Part shown: piece after piece, positions 31,370-41,506 of the stretch
How the letters are laid out: each line of letters starts with the position of its first letter
Numbering within the stretch: the stretch's first letter is position 1
Origin: Rhynchopus euleeides
Taxonomy: Eukaryota > Euglenozoa > Diplonemea > Diplonemida > Diplonemidae
Assembly (NCBI GenBank): GCA_963210315.1
Contig: OY723247.1
Span: 2,232,001 to 2,296,000 of the forward strand
DNA length: 64,000 bases
Reading direction: 5' to 3'
The notes under the pieces: model-generated
Database searches by the model: none
Seen by the model: the letters and a program-made list of their open reading frames with translations, nothing else
Told to the model about the DNA's origin: nothing
Program-made: the position numbers and the translations under genes

Positions 31370-34300
31370 ATGGGACATTTCCAGTCTGGGAGTGCGCGCA
31401 GCATGAAGGGCCTCCCCACCCCGCTGGTGTTCGCGCTGTCCGGGGTGCTAGCTGCGCTGCTGCTGGCGGAGGTGCGTGCGGTGGATGAGGTCAGCGTGAG
31501 GGAGGCCGCTCCAACAGAGCTGGTTGAGACACACAAGGCCGTGCTGGGGGCAGTCGGTGCTGTGGTCGCGGCAACCCTGCTCGTGACGCTGGCGCTGTTC
31601 CTCGGGAGGTTCCTTGTGCGGATGTCCGTTGTCATTGTGGTCTGCGCTTGTGCAGTCATTGTCGCTGTCGGGATGGTCACATGGGCGGTGACGTACACCA
31701 CGTCTCGAGACGCCATCAACGGTGTGAACGAGCAGCTGCTCCTCGCCACCGCGAAGACAGTGAAGGCTGTTGAGATCGACCTCGCTGCAGGGCTGTCCAT
31801 TATCCGCACAGTGCAGGAGCACACCCGTATGGGCCTGTTTGACCCTGCAGCCCCCTTCCCCACGCCGAATGAGTATCTGATGGGGCTGAACCGGAGGGCC
31901 CAGCCCATGACCCGCATCCTGTCCTACATATTCCTGGGGCTGGAGAATGGGGACGTCGAAGGCTCCTCCAGGGTCACCAGCGACAGGTTCGGCTTCCCCG
32001 CCGCATATCTGCTGATGGGCAGCAGTGCAAATACGACCGCTGTGCCGTCGTGGATGGAATGCCGTGCTGCGAACTTCGCGCTCCCCCCATTCGACTGCAG
32101 CAAGCAGCATGTGTGCGGACTGAACGAGACGGCTGACAGGCGGGAATGCGCACGCCACTGCAGCTTCCCTCCCTCCAACGAGTTCTGCAGGGACCCACAC
32201 GGCCACTCCGGCATGGTTGGTGGGTACTTCGCTGCCAACTCCTCCATGACGCCCCTCTCGACGCCCTCCTTCTCGCGCATCGACCCGCGCATCCGTCCGT
32301 GGTACAAGATCTCGAAGGACGTGACCTGGAGCGAGCCCTTCATGTGGTACGGCTACCCGGGGATGACCAGCAGCATTGGCCTGTTCGCCCCCGACGGGAC
32401 GGCGCTGGGCTCCATTGCACTCGACTACTCGATGTCCACACTGGCACCCCTGCTGAGGAAGCTGCCCCCCTCGGAGAACTCGGACATCCACATCCTGTCT
32501 TCAAAGCACATGCTGTTGGCCTCCAGCATGTCGACGGAGGAGCTCGTTGCGGACACCGGCAACGCTGGCATCAGGAAGGCCCTGCTGGACGTTCAGACCA
32601 TCACGAACCCTGACTCTGCCATCCTGGGTGTTTTGGTGGAGATCAAGAAGCGCTTCTCCACGATGCAGGAGGCAATGGAAGCCGAGTCGCTATTCTACTA
32701 CGACGATCGTGCCGTCCTGAGTTTCCCCATCACAGCCCACGGGGGCTTCCGGCTGCTTGCGGTGATCGACGTTGCAGTGATGGACTTTCTCGGTGAGGCG
32801 GAGGACGCATCGACCCGCGCGCTGCTGATTGCCGTGGGTATCAGCCTGCTCTCAGGGCTGTGCCTCTTCGCGATTGTGACGGTGACGCTGCTTCCGCTGC
32901 AGCTCCTCGCAGCCGACATGGAGAAGGTGGCGTGGATGAAGCTGGACGAAATCGACAAGAACAAGACGTCGCGCATCAAGGAGATCGAATGGATGCAGCG
33001 CTCCTTCGGGACCATGGTGCGCAACCTGACGGAGTTCCGGCAGTATCTGCCCCAGGGGATGCTGAACGACGACAGCCAGGAGGCGCTGCTCTTCGATGAC
33101 TACTCCACAGAGACGAAGATCTCGACAATCGTGTTCACAGACGTGCAGGCCTCGACCCTCTGCTGGGAGGAGTCTTCCGAGGGCATGCGGAAGGCGTTGA
33201 AGATCCACAACCATGTGATCCGGAAGTGCATTGCGGAGCACGGCGGGTATGAGGTGAAGACCATCGGGGACTCCTTTATGATTGCCTTCGACGACGTGAC
33301 GAGTGCGCTGCGTTGTGGGCTCGACATCCAGCAGAGCCTGCTGGAGGCCGACTGGCCCGAGGACGTTCTGAATATCAGCCGCTGTGTCCGCACCGAAGAC
33401 GGATGCTGGGCTGGGCTGAAGGTGCGCATCGGGGTGAACTCCGGCGAGTGCGACATCGAGACGAACAACGCTTTCGGGCGCAAGGACTACTTCGGGAACA
33501 CCGTGAACAAAGCAGCGCGCCTCGAGGGTGTGTGTCCCGCTGGTGCTGTCTGCGTGCCCGATGATGTGCTGTTGTCTGTCTCCAACAAGGAGATCGTCCT
33601 GGATAATCCGATCGTGATGTCGTCGGGCAGTGTCACACTGCGTGGGATCCAGGACGGCGTGTTCCTGTCATGCCTGCTGCCCAACAAGCTGGAGGGGCGG
33701 TCTGGTGCGGTAACGGAGGCGATCCGCAAGAGCAAGGAGGATGCGCAGCCCCTCAACACGCTGGCCCCTGACAGGAAGGCCTTCCTCGGGGAGCGCGGGA
33801 CCACCTTCACTCGCTCCAGTGCAACGCGTAGCCAGATGCACGTCGAGAGGCGCGGATCGCATGACAGGTTCAAGGAGAAGCTGCAGCGCATCGGCAGTGC
33901 CGCCATTGCCTGTGTCGAGGCCCGCTTCGAAGGGGGGCTGATCAGTGAGCGCGATGATCCTGTCACCAAGCTGAACGACATCATGACGCGCAGCCTCGTG
34001 GCCATGCAGCGCACCAACGGCACTGTCGTGTGTGTGCTCGGCTCGTCCATCACCATGGGGTGGAACACAACCAAGGCGTGCCAGTCGCACGTCGAACAAA
34101 GCATCAAGTTTGTCAAGCTGCTGAGCAAGGCTGCTAGCCGGGCTTTCGGCGCACACGTCTTCGTCGGCCTCTCCCACGGGCCTGTTCTGGGAGGCAATGT
34201 CGGGATGACGGGGCAGAAGTTTGTCACGTCCACTGGCCCCGCCGTGACGCTCTCAGGGCTGCTGTGTGCAGAGGCGATGGAGCTGGGGGTGATGTGCCTC

Positions 34301-34660
34301 TTCTCGTCGCTGCTTTCAGCTGACAGTTCCGCACGCTCGCTCGGCCTGCCTGCCGATACCCTGCGCACCGTGCAGCACTGGCGCGTGACAGAACCGGCAC
34401 AGACGCTCGCCATCACGCAGGTGAACCCCGGTTCGTCCATCTGTGTGGATGTGCCCCTCACGAAGGAGGACACCTATGCACCCACCCCGCGTGGGACAGC
34501 CCCGTGGGGGGACGACTACGAAGATGCCTTTGCCAACAAGGACTACGCCAAACTCGAGGAGCTCGGGAGGGATGACCCTGCTATCGGGAGGATTATTGTT
34601 ATGCTGAAGGAACACTCAGGCACAACGCACCGGATCATCAACCAGTACCTTCTGTTGTGA
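31370..34660 (+). CDS. Receptor-type adenylate cyclase with a second degenerate cyclase domain
   Basis: The product has 1096 residues and converts ATP to cyclic AMP, as judged by motif. An N-terminal hydrophobic segment and two further hydrophobic stretches (within residues 10-130) precede a large sensor region. The sensor contains DPRIRPWYK at about residue 305 and a Cys-rich stretch, typical of Cache-type extracellular domains. A membrane span at about 484-510 leads to a HAMP-like linker (LAADMEKVAWMKLDEI). The class III catalytic domain has both metal Asps (FTDVQAST, D591; KTIGDSF, D634), the adenine-selecting Lys630 and Asp706, and the transition-state pair N713 and R717 (DYFGNTVNKAARLEG). 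Residues about 834-1020 resemble a second cyclase fold (VFVGLSHGPVLGGNVG, then GQKFVTSTG) without those residues. The start chosen is the first ATG; ATG 31403 would give a better signal sequence. Paralogues lie at 48585 and 55603. Confidence 0.85.
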   Translation: MGHFQSGSARSMKGLPTPLVFALSGVLAALLLAEVRAVDEVSVREAAPTELVETHKAVLGAVGAVVAATLLVTLALFLGRFLVRMSVVIVVCACAVIVAVGMVTWAVTYTTSRDAINGVNEQLLLATAKTVKAVEIDLAAGLSIIRTVQEHTRMGLFDPAAPFPTPNEYLMGLNRRAQPMTRILSYIFLGLENGDVEGSSRVTSDRFGFPAAYLLMGSSANTTAVPSWMECRAANFALPPFDCSKQHVCGLNETADRRECARHCSFPPSNEFCRDPHGHSGMVGGYFAANSSMTPLSTPSFSRIDPRIRPWYKISKDVTWSEPFMWYGYPGMTSSIGLFAPDGTALGSIALDYSMSTLAPLLRKLPPSENSDIHILSSKHMLLASSMSTEELVADTGNAGIRKALLDVQTITNPDSAILGVLVEIKKRFSTMQEAMEAESLFYYDDRAVLSFPITAHGGFRLLAVIDVAVMDFLGEAEDASTRALLIAVGISLLSGLCLFAIVTVTLLPLQLLAADMEKVAWMKLDEIDKNKTSRIKEIEWMQRSFGTMVRNLTEFRQYLPQGMLNDDSQEALLFDDYSTETKISTIVFTDVQASTLCWEESSEGMRKALKIHNHVIRKCIAEHGGYEVKTIGDSFMIAFDDVTSALRCGLDIQQSLLEADWPEDVLNISRCVRTEDGCWAGLKVRIGVNSGECDIETNNAFGRKDYFGNTVNKAARLEGVCPAGAVCVPDDVLLSVSNKEIVLDNPIVMSSGSVTLRGIQDGVFLSCLLPNKLEGRSGAVTEAIRKSKEDAQPLNTLAPDRKAFLGERGTTFTRSSATRSQMHVERRGSHDRFKEKLQRIGSAAIACVEARFEGGLISERDDPVTKLNDIMTRSLVAMQRTNGTVVCVLGSSITMGWNTTKACQSHVEQSIKFVKLLSKAASRAFGAHVFVGLSHGPVLGGNVGMTGQKFVTSTGPAVTLSGLLCAEAMELGVMCLFSSLLSADSSARSLGLPADTLRTVQHWRVTEPAQTLAITQVNPGSSICVDVPLTKEDTYAPTPRGTAPWGDDYEDAFANKDYAKLEELGRDDPAIGRIIVMLKEHSGTTHRIINQYLLL

Positions 34661-36960
34661 GCGCGGGGGGCGCGCTCAGACCGTGCCATACCGCCCTACT
34701 GCCTGGCATCAGGAATGTCAGGCACTCCCCACTCCACCCCTGGCTTCACCCTTATTCGTCGACTCACGACGTGCGTATCGGGTCGCCGTGTTTCCCTCAA
34801 CTTAAGTTCTCAACCACAAAACGAAGCCACGCGGCAAGGGGGGGTTCGGTGACGCCACTGCTCCAAGCAGAAATCACAAATGGATTAGTTCATCACGAAA
34901 ATTACCTGTTTTCGCCACTGGAGGAAATTCCCCGCATTCTTTCCTTTTATTTTCCATGTAGTCTCCACCTCTTCTGGCTCATGCGTGAACCGACATACCC
35001 TGATGTTTGATCGCCTGTGTCGGCCGGTGTTGCTGTTTCGGCAGCAACTTAACCCTCACACACAGACGACGGGTGCATTGTACATTACGGGCCTTCACTC
35101 CAAAGTGAGCACCTCAACAGGTTGCCACACCGACACAGAGCGAAGGCCCCCTGGTGTTTTAGCTCGGCGCTTGTGTGGGTGGCACACACGTGCTGCAAGA
35201 CTGTGACAATCAGTGTCTATTAATGTATGCTAGCATGTCGTCCGCGGCGACGTTGGCACCTCCCCCCCCCCCCCCCCCCCCCCCATCCCCGTGTAGCTTC
35301 GTGAATCGCCCAGTCGGCACAGATCGTTCACGCGTGGCATGGGTGGTTTGTGTGCGACGTTGTCAATAATTCAATATTCGTTCGAACCTTTCACGATCCG
35401 AAGAGCAGACCCAGCGAAGTAGGATTTCAACACGACAGCTGACAGGCATTGCCTCGGGTCACCTATCTGGTGCATGCATACACTGCAGCGTAGACTCTGC
35501 AGGGAGGGTGTCTGACTTTTGGCGAGGTTTACGGCGGCCGCGCCAATTCTTTCACTGTTGCTCTTCTTGTTATCCAGATAACCAGGATTGAACCTCCAAA
35601 AGCCACGCACCCTCTCCGAGTCCCTCGTTCGATGTATTCTTCATCTTTCTGAAGGTTGGTGGGTCTTCAATAAGACGTTCCGTACGTTAGTATTTTGTCC
35701 CTTTCCCCCGCTCTGTGCACACATATCCCGGATAATCAGCGGAAGGGGGTCGTTGTGGCAGGAACATATTGTCTAGGCACCTGAGGCATGTCCCCCACTG
35801 GGTGGACCTGGTCCTGGCCCAAGATCGTTCAAAGCCCTTCGCAAAATAGGCAAATATCACGAAACCTTTCCTTACGTTCGGGACTTCATCTGTGTTGGAT
35901 GGATTCATCAACCAGCCATCAAAGGACGAGAGCCGGCAACACACACTCGGTTGCACCCAATGTATTTTTTTGTCTTCTCCACCAAGAATTGAATTAGGGG
36001 GTACTGTCTCCGGTCATCTCCTCAGCAATTGACCCTGCACCCACAGGGGGGTTTCCTCCGTTTCCTGCCGCCTCTACCCACCCAACCAAGTATGGGTCTT
36101 CTCCAACATGAGCGACCCACGGCAGCGGTGGGAGTATACTGCTGTTCTTTACAGCACGCTCGTCGGCCCGCCTCGACCAAGCTCGTGGCACAAGCTGGCG
36201 TCTGTCACCCGCCCCTCTCGGGGAGCAGGGGATCACATGAGTGAGTGTGCCAGGCAGTGCAGTGCAGATCACACCAAGAACAGAGGTGCTCGGTGTGCTG
36301 TGCACTGCTTCGAAAATATTCGCGTGTCTGGGATGCGGCGTACCCAGCCCTTTCTCCACCCTGGTGTCGTTTTATGGGGGGGGGGGGGGGTTCACTCGTG
36401 AGGGCAGAGGAAAGCGAGTGCCTCACAGATAGGGGCTACACAGACACAGGCTTGACCCCCCCCGAGTGAAGCCCCCCCCCCCCCCCCCCCCCGCGCCCCC
36501 CTCCCCCTCTCAGTGTGGCTCAGACACAACCTTCATAGTGAAGGGAGATCATATTGTGCTTCAGTTGGTACCCTCCAGTGGCTGTATGTATTATTGGCAA
36601 GACGGCGCGGAGGAGTTCGGGCACTCGTTTCCGCTCTGTGCACGCAAACAAAAAAAATCCCCCCGGACTTATATTTGCCGCCACCGCCACTATTATCCCC
36701 CTCGTTTCCCTACCACCGCGTTTCGTCTTGTTTGCTTGTGGGGGGGGCGGGGTCTTTGCTGCGGTGCTGAAAAAAACGGTGGTTTGCTGGCAAATCCGGC
36801 AAACCCCCTTCTATTTGTAGGAGAGGTACGCCGAGATTTTTTGCTTCCCCCCCCCCCCCCCCCCGAAAAATTGCCGCAAAAGCGAAGAGAGGGCGAAGTC
36901 CTTCCCCCCCGCGAATACTATGTTTTGGCCCATCTTTTGAGAGCCCAATCTAAATTCAGT
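34661..36960. other. Intergenic region with homopolymer tracts
   Basis: No gene is recognised in this 2.3-kb spacer. It holds long C-runs at about 35264-35284, 36472-36492 and 36847-36864, a G-run at about 36374-36390, and GAGCGAAGGCCCCC at 35139. The last few hundred bases may be the LINE 5' UTR, whose start cannot be placed. Confidence 0.4.
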
Positions 36961-37121
36961 TTGCAGGGTGCCCTTCACTCTGTGTCACAACTGTGCCGGT
37001 GTGCCCCCCACCTCCTGTGTGGGGCCCACTCTCAGAGGACTCGGAGGAGAAGGCCCCTGCCAAAACAAAATCCCTCAATTCTGTTCCTGCGTGTCTTGGC
37101 TTCGACTGGCATACTATACCT

Positions 37122-40100
37122 ATGCTTTTGTGTGCCGGAGATGTGGAGCGAAACCCCGGGCCCCCAACCACGCTGCGTGTCCTCTCCTGGAATGCCAACG
37201 GCTTGGAGGGGGCGCGCAGGGCAGAGTTCGAACACCACGTATCTAAAAATCACTACGACGTACTCCTTATACAAGAGCTAAAAAGGGCCCAGACCGCCAC
37301 CCTCAAGATAGAGGGCTACGCAACGCACCTGCGGCGAAGGACTCGCAAGCGAAGTACGGGTGATCTGGAGAGCGGAGGAGGAGTTGCGACCTTCACACGA
37401 AATTCCCTCCACGCTGAGACGGTCTACGTCACCCCCGACTCCTCCTGCACCGAGAGGCTCGACGTGAGGGTGACGGGGAAAGATGGGCGGGCGGTCACAA
37501 TGGTGAATGTGTACCGCCCGGGTGGTATCGGAGGGTCCCCCGACGATAAACGCACCGACGACTTCGACCCGGAGGACCTCCCCACCGATGACCAAACCAT
37601 CATCGCTGGGGACTTCAACGTCCACCACGCCACCTGGGATGCCGCAGCGACACAGGATCCGCAAGGTGTACTCCTACACCGGTGGATGCTCCTAAACGGT
37701 ATGATCGCCTGGAATGACCCAGAGGTGCCGACACGCATCGGACACGGCACGCGCTCCTCACCAGACATCGTGATATCCCATAGCTCCTGGGATGGGTGCA
37801 CCTGGAAGACGCTTGACAGCCTGGGATCAGACCATCTCCCGATAGAGCTCTGCCTCCCCTTCGGTGGGGCCCCCAAGGAAATGTCCGAGGCGACGAAGCA
37901 TGTGCGAGTAAGATGGTGCTGGTCACGCGCTGACTGGAAGGGCTATGCGGCAGAGATGGAGAGTAGGGCACCCCAGGCGGAGGCATGGAAAAACCCCTAC
38001 GAGGCCTACCACTGTTTCAAGGGCCTCCTAAACAACGTCGCCCTAAAGCATATCCCCCAGCAGCGCCGCCGCCCAAATCGGAAACGGTGGTTCAACGCTC
38101 GGGTGAAACGGGCCATCGCTGCACGAAACGAGGAGACCCGACGACAACAAGCTGAGCCTCCGACTGCGAAAGACGCTCAGAAAGACGCTCTACACCTGCA
38201 GAGACTACGTCAGGAGGCGACCGTAGAGGTGGCGGCGGCCAAAAGGGTGCAGTGGGAGAAACGCTGCGAGGCAGCAGGCGTCAACCCCTCGGCTGCGTAC
38301 ACCCTGATCCGCGAGCTGGATGGCCGCAGTATCAAAGATGCCAACTTCCCACTGGTGAGAGACGGGAAGCCGGTGACCGCCCCAATGGAGAAAGCAGATA
38401 TGCTGGCTGCGCACTTCGCCGGGGTGAGTGGAGGAGGTACCAAGCTCGACCCCAACGCCACACAATCTCTCCGCACAGCGCCGTCTGCCAGCGATAACCA
38501 GGCAGAGCTACACCCCAGCGAGCAGCCTTTCACAATGGAGGAACTCAGGGTTGCGCTCGCGGCGCTGGGAAAGAGGAAGGCACCCGGACCCGATGAAATT
38601 CCGAACGAATTCCTCCTCAACCTCGGGCCACGGGCACGGGCAGCCTTCCTCGGCATTCTAAACCTCTCGTGGTGCACGGGAGTCCTGCCCGACGCCTGGA
38701 CGCGGGCTACCCTGGTGCCGATACACAAGCCCAAACGTCCGGCCACAAAACCGGAGTCATACCGCCCCATCGCGCTGACCAGCACCAGCTGCAAGGTGCT
38801 GGAAAGGATGATAAAGGCGCGTCTGGTCCAGCTCATGGAGGACGACACGCTGCCCTGCGCTCAGCACCATCCAGTGCAGGCAGGTTTCAGAAAGCTGCGC
38901 TCCACAGAAGACCAACTAGCGCATATCGTACAGCTCGTGCAGGAACCTCCGGATGAAACGGAGCAGACGGGGCCCTACTCCATCAGAATTATCCCGAAGC
39001 CCCAGCGGAAACCACGGGTATCGGTGGTCCTCTTCGTAGACATGCAGCAGGCTTTCGATCGCGTAAAACGGGATATCGTACTGCGCAGGATAGAGGAAAT
39101 GGGCTTCCCGCGTCGATACCGCACCTGGCTCACAGCCTTCCTGACAAATCGACGGGCACGGGTATCTGTGGAGGGTGCGACCAGCGGGCTGTACGAGATG
39201 AAGGAGGGGGTACCGCAGGGCACGGTCCTATCCCCTCTTCTCTTCAACATCGTGATGGACGAAATGGCGGAGCTGCTGGCGGGCCTCGGGCACGACGTCC
39301 GACCGGCGATATATGCTGACGACATCGCGATTGTAGTATCTGGGAGCAACATCGAACAGGTGGCAGCGAAGGCGCAGCAGGCGCTGGAACTGCTCTGCGC
39401 AGAAGGACCGACACGTGGCCTGGAGATCTCGAGAGAAAAGACGGAGCACACGGTGTTCGGGAAACGGGGGGCCCTACGGGAGGTTGCGGAAGGCCCCCTG
39501 CTCGCCTACCCAGACGGCACACCTGTGAAACGCACCACGACACCACGCTACTTAGGAGTCACGCTGGACCCTACGTGCAGCATGCAGTACCATCATGAGC
39601 GGGTTATAGACAAGCTGCTACAACGCCTGAATGTGGTGAAGATGCTCGCAGGCTCATCGTGGGGGTGTAATGCGCACACACTGCGCACAGCCTACCTCAC
39701 GTATGCATTACCGGCGGTGAGCTATGCACTCGGGGTGTACGGCCCCCTTCTCAGCAATACCATGCGGGCGGAGCTGGAGAGGCTGCACCACCAGGCAGCG
39801 CGCTTCATCACCGGTTGCCCTACCAGCACGCGCACTGAGGACCTGCTCTGGGAGGCCCACCTAGACACCTTCTCCGCGATCCTCGACACAGCGGTGGCCA
39901 CAACCTACGAACGCTTCAGGAGGCTCGACGGTACCCCAGGAAATGCGGTGACGACCCTGGTAGGACCAAAGTACAGCTGGTTGCACCAAGCGAGATGCAC
40001 CTCCGCTGAGTGTGGTTTATCTGGGGAGACCATGCCAAAGCGAGAGGCCGCTCCCCTCCACGTGGCTACCCCCACGCACCCATGGGAGTGGAATGCGATC

Positions 40101-40943
40101 GCGGAGCACATCGACATCCGCACCTCCCTCCCAGGCATCATCGCATCCCGGACGAAATACTCCAACGACTCGCTTTTCATATCTGCACAGATGATGCTGC
40201 GGGACTTGCCTGACTGCGCGTGGCACGCGTACACCGATGGCTGCGTCAGCGACGGCCGAGGTGCGGGGGCGGTGGTAATCTATCGCGGAGACACGCCAAA
40301 CGCCCCATACCTGGAGAGCAGCCACGAGGCTGGCAGAATCGCCTCCAGCTTCCAAGCAGAGTTGCTGGCGCTTGTGCGTGCGATGGAGGCATTGACCACA
40401 CTGGTGTCACCGGGGGACCACTGTGCGGTCATAACGGATTCGATGTCTGTGCTGCAGGCCCTGCAGACGGGACCTCACCGCGCCCGTGAGGACCTCGAAC
40501 ACAAGCTATGGCAAACCATCCGTGAACTGGCTTTACAAAAGGACACCACGCTGCATCTCCGCTACGTCCCCTCACACGTCGGTGTCGCGGGAAATGAGGC
40601 AGCAGATGCCCTAACAAAGGAGGGGTTGAAACAAGCGCCCCAGACCCGCATCCCATTCGCCACTGCGAAGGCAGCGGCGAAGCGTGCCATCCGTGGGGAG
40701 ATGCCGCCGCCACGGCGGGATACACTGTACTACTCGGGTGCTACAGACGCGCCACCTCGCAGACCCCCGTTGCGCGTAGAGGGCCTCACAAGACTTGGAG
40801 ACACTGAGATACGCAAACTGAGGACCCGGCGGCATCGCCTGGTATACGACTTCGACACGTCTGACGGGGTCCCTGCATGCACGCTCTGCGGACAAAACAG
40901 CACGGTGCAACACGTTTTTGGTAAAACACACCCCGTGTGGTAG
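37122..40943 (+). CDS. LINE polyprotein: 2A peptide, endonuclease, reverse transcriptase, RNase H
   Basis: The only in-frame ATG before the endonuclease is 37122; translation would start MLLCAGDVERNPGP, a canonical 2A ribosome-skipping motif (GDVExNPGP), so the leader would be released after Gly. The endonuclease follows with LSWNANGL (about residue 18), QELK (about 49), AGDFNVHH (about 162) and SDHLPIE (about 236). Reverse transcriptase motifs are FVDMQQAFDRV (about 637), GVPQGTVLSPLLFN, and the catalytic YADD (about 730), followed by RYLGVTLD. RNase H is complete: YTDG (about 1037), QAELLAL, ITDS (about 1104) and HVGVAGNEAAD (about 1153). The C-terminal zinc knuckle begins CTLCGQNSTVQH and then runs into inserted DNA, ending early at 40941-40943. 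All catalytic residues seen are intact, so activity before the insertion is likely. Confidence 0.85.
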   Translation: MLLCAGDVERNPGPPTTLRVLSWNANGLEGARRAEFEHHVSKNHYDVLLIQELKRAQTATLKIEGYATHLRRRTRKRSTGDLESGGGVATFTRNSLHAETVYVTPDSSCTERLDVRVTGKDGRAVTMVNVYRPGGIGGSPDDKRTDDFDPEDLPTDDQTIIAGDFNVHHATWDAAATQDPQGVLLHRWMLLNGMIAWNDPEVPTRIGHGTRSSPDIVISHSSWDGCTWKTLDSLGSDHLPIELCLPFGGAPKEMSEATKHVRVRWCWSRADWKGYAAEMESRAPQAEAWKNPYEAYHCFKGLLNNVALKHIPQQRRRPNRKRWFNARVKRAIAARNEETRRQQAEPPTAKDAQKDALHLQRLRQEATVEVAAAKRVQWEKRCEAAGVNPSAAYTLIRELDGRSIKDANFPLVRDGKPVTAPMEKADMLAAHFAGVSGGGTKLDPNATQSLRTAPSASDNQAELHPSEQPFTMEELRVALAALGKRKAPGPDEIPNEFLLNLGPRARAAFLGILNLSWCTGVLPDAWTRATLVPIHKPKRPATKPESYRPIALTSTSCKVLERMIKARLVQLMEDDTLPCAQHHPVQAGFRKLRSTEDQLAHIVQLVQEPPDETEQTGPYSIRIIPKPQRKPRVSVVLFVDMQQAFDRVKRDIVLRRIEEMGFPRRYRTWLTAFLTNRRARVSVEGATSGLYEMKEGVPQGTVLSPLLFNIVMDEMAELLAGLGHDVRPAIYADDIAIVVSGSNIEQVAAKAQQALELLCAEGPTRGLEISREKTEHTVFGKRGALREVAEGPLLAYPDGTPVKRTTTPRYLGVTLDPTCSMQYHHERVIDKLLQRLNVVKMLAGSSWGCNAHTLRTAYLTYALPAVSYALGVYGPLLSNTMRAELERLHHQAARFITGCPTSTRTEDLLWEAHLDTFSAILDTAVATTYERFRRLDGTPGNAVTTLVGPKYSWLHQARCTSAECGLSGETMPKREAAPLHVATPTHPWEWNAIAEHIDIRTSLPGIIASRTKYSNDSLFISAQMMLRDLPDCAWHAYTDGCVSDGRGAGAVVIYRGDTPNAPYLESSHEAGRIASSFQAELLALVRAMEALTTLVSPGDHCAVITDSMSVLQALQTGPHRAREDLEHKLWQTIRELALQKDTTLHLRYVPSHVGVAGNEAADALTKEGLKQAPQTRIPFATAKAAAKRAIRGEMPPPRRDTLYYSGATDAPPRRPPLRVEGLTRLGDTEIRKLRTRRHRLVYDFDTSDGVPACTLCGQNSTVQHVFGKTHPVW

Positions 40944-41315
40944 AGAAAATACGGCAAGAGTCTCGGTGGGTCGGAAGAGCAGATGGTTCCCGCAACAGCT
41001 CCCGGGGAGCGGCGGGTATTTCGCATAGGATGCCGGATGTGTGAACACGTTTGTGCGGTTTGCCCTGTGTTGTGTGAACATATGTGTATGTGTGTGTGTA
41101 TGCTCCACCCAACCCGACACATTTTCTGTACTTCAGACAGGTAAGGTCACTCGACACGCGGGGGGGGGGGGGTTTTGTTGTGTGTTTTTTCTGCCAGCCG
41201 ACATCACTAGCGCCAGCGAGAAAAAAAAACGCGTGACGAGTGACGGGTTGAGGTGGAAGCGATCAATGCAAAAATCATCTGAAAGGAAGACTCGAGAGAC
41301 TGCTGCTGTATTTTG
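40921..41315. other. 395-bp insertion interrupting the LINE zinc-knuckle coding region
   Basis: LINE coding sequence stops making sense after ...CAACACGTTTTTG (40920) and resumes in a sensible frame at GCCACC after TTTTG at 41311-41315. Removing 40921-41315 restores one frame through the third Cys of the knuckle. TTTTG at both junctions could be a 5-bp target duplication. The insert contains a TG-rich run, a G-run of about 12 and an A-run of 9. It has no clear inverted ends, and its right end lacks AG, so it does not look like an intron. Confidence 0.55.
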
Positions 41316-41506
41316 CCACCTGCCCGCACACGACACGACTACGAAGCCGACTAGGTGTAGCGGGATCACCGCATAACATCCTGCTGGGGCAGCCGGGCGC
41401 GGCACTGCGATACCTGGTGGCGGCAGGCCTACTGCCGGGCAAGCTGGAGGAATACGTGAGAGTTACACGGGGTTGCCGCCCAGCACAAACGGCTTTACAC
41501 GTTTAA
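41316..41506 (+). pseudogene. Displaced C-terminal coding piece of the LINE polyprotein
   Basis: This segment encodes ATCPHTTRLRSRLGVAG, then HNILLGQPGAALRYLVAAGL and a stop at 41504. It corresponds in order and spacing to the C-termini of the LINE copies at 46335-46631 (EALRYLAEAGV) and 63858-64000 (KALHFLAASGI), which identifies it as the lost end of the ORF starting at 37122. Confidence 0.65.

Noticed and set aside
35687..35956. Minus-strand reading with VIFAYFAKGFERSW, vaguely like reverse transcriptase motif A
   Set aside because: No other RT motif is found around it and the match is too weak to call a retroelement remnant.
40921..41310. Reading the LINE interruption as an intron beginning GTAAAA
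   Set aside because: The right junction needed to restore the frame does not end in AG and lacks a pyrimidine tract; an insertion with TTTTG at both edges fits better.
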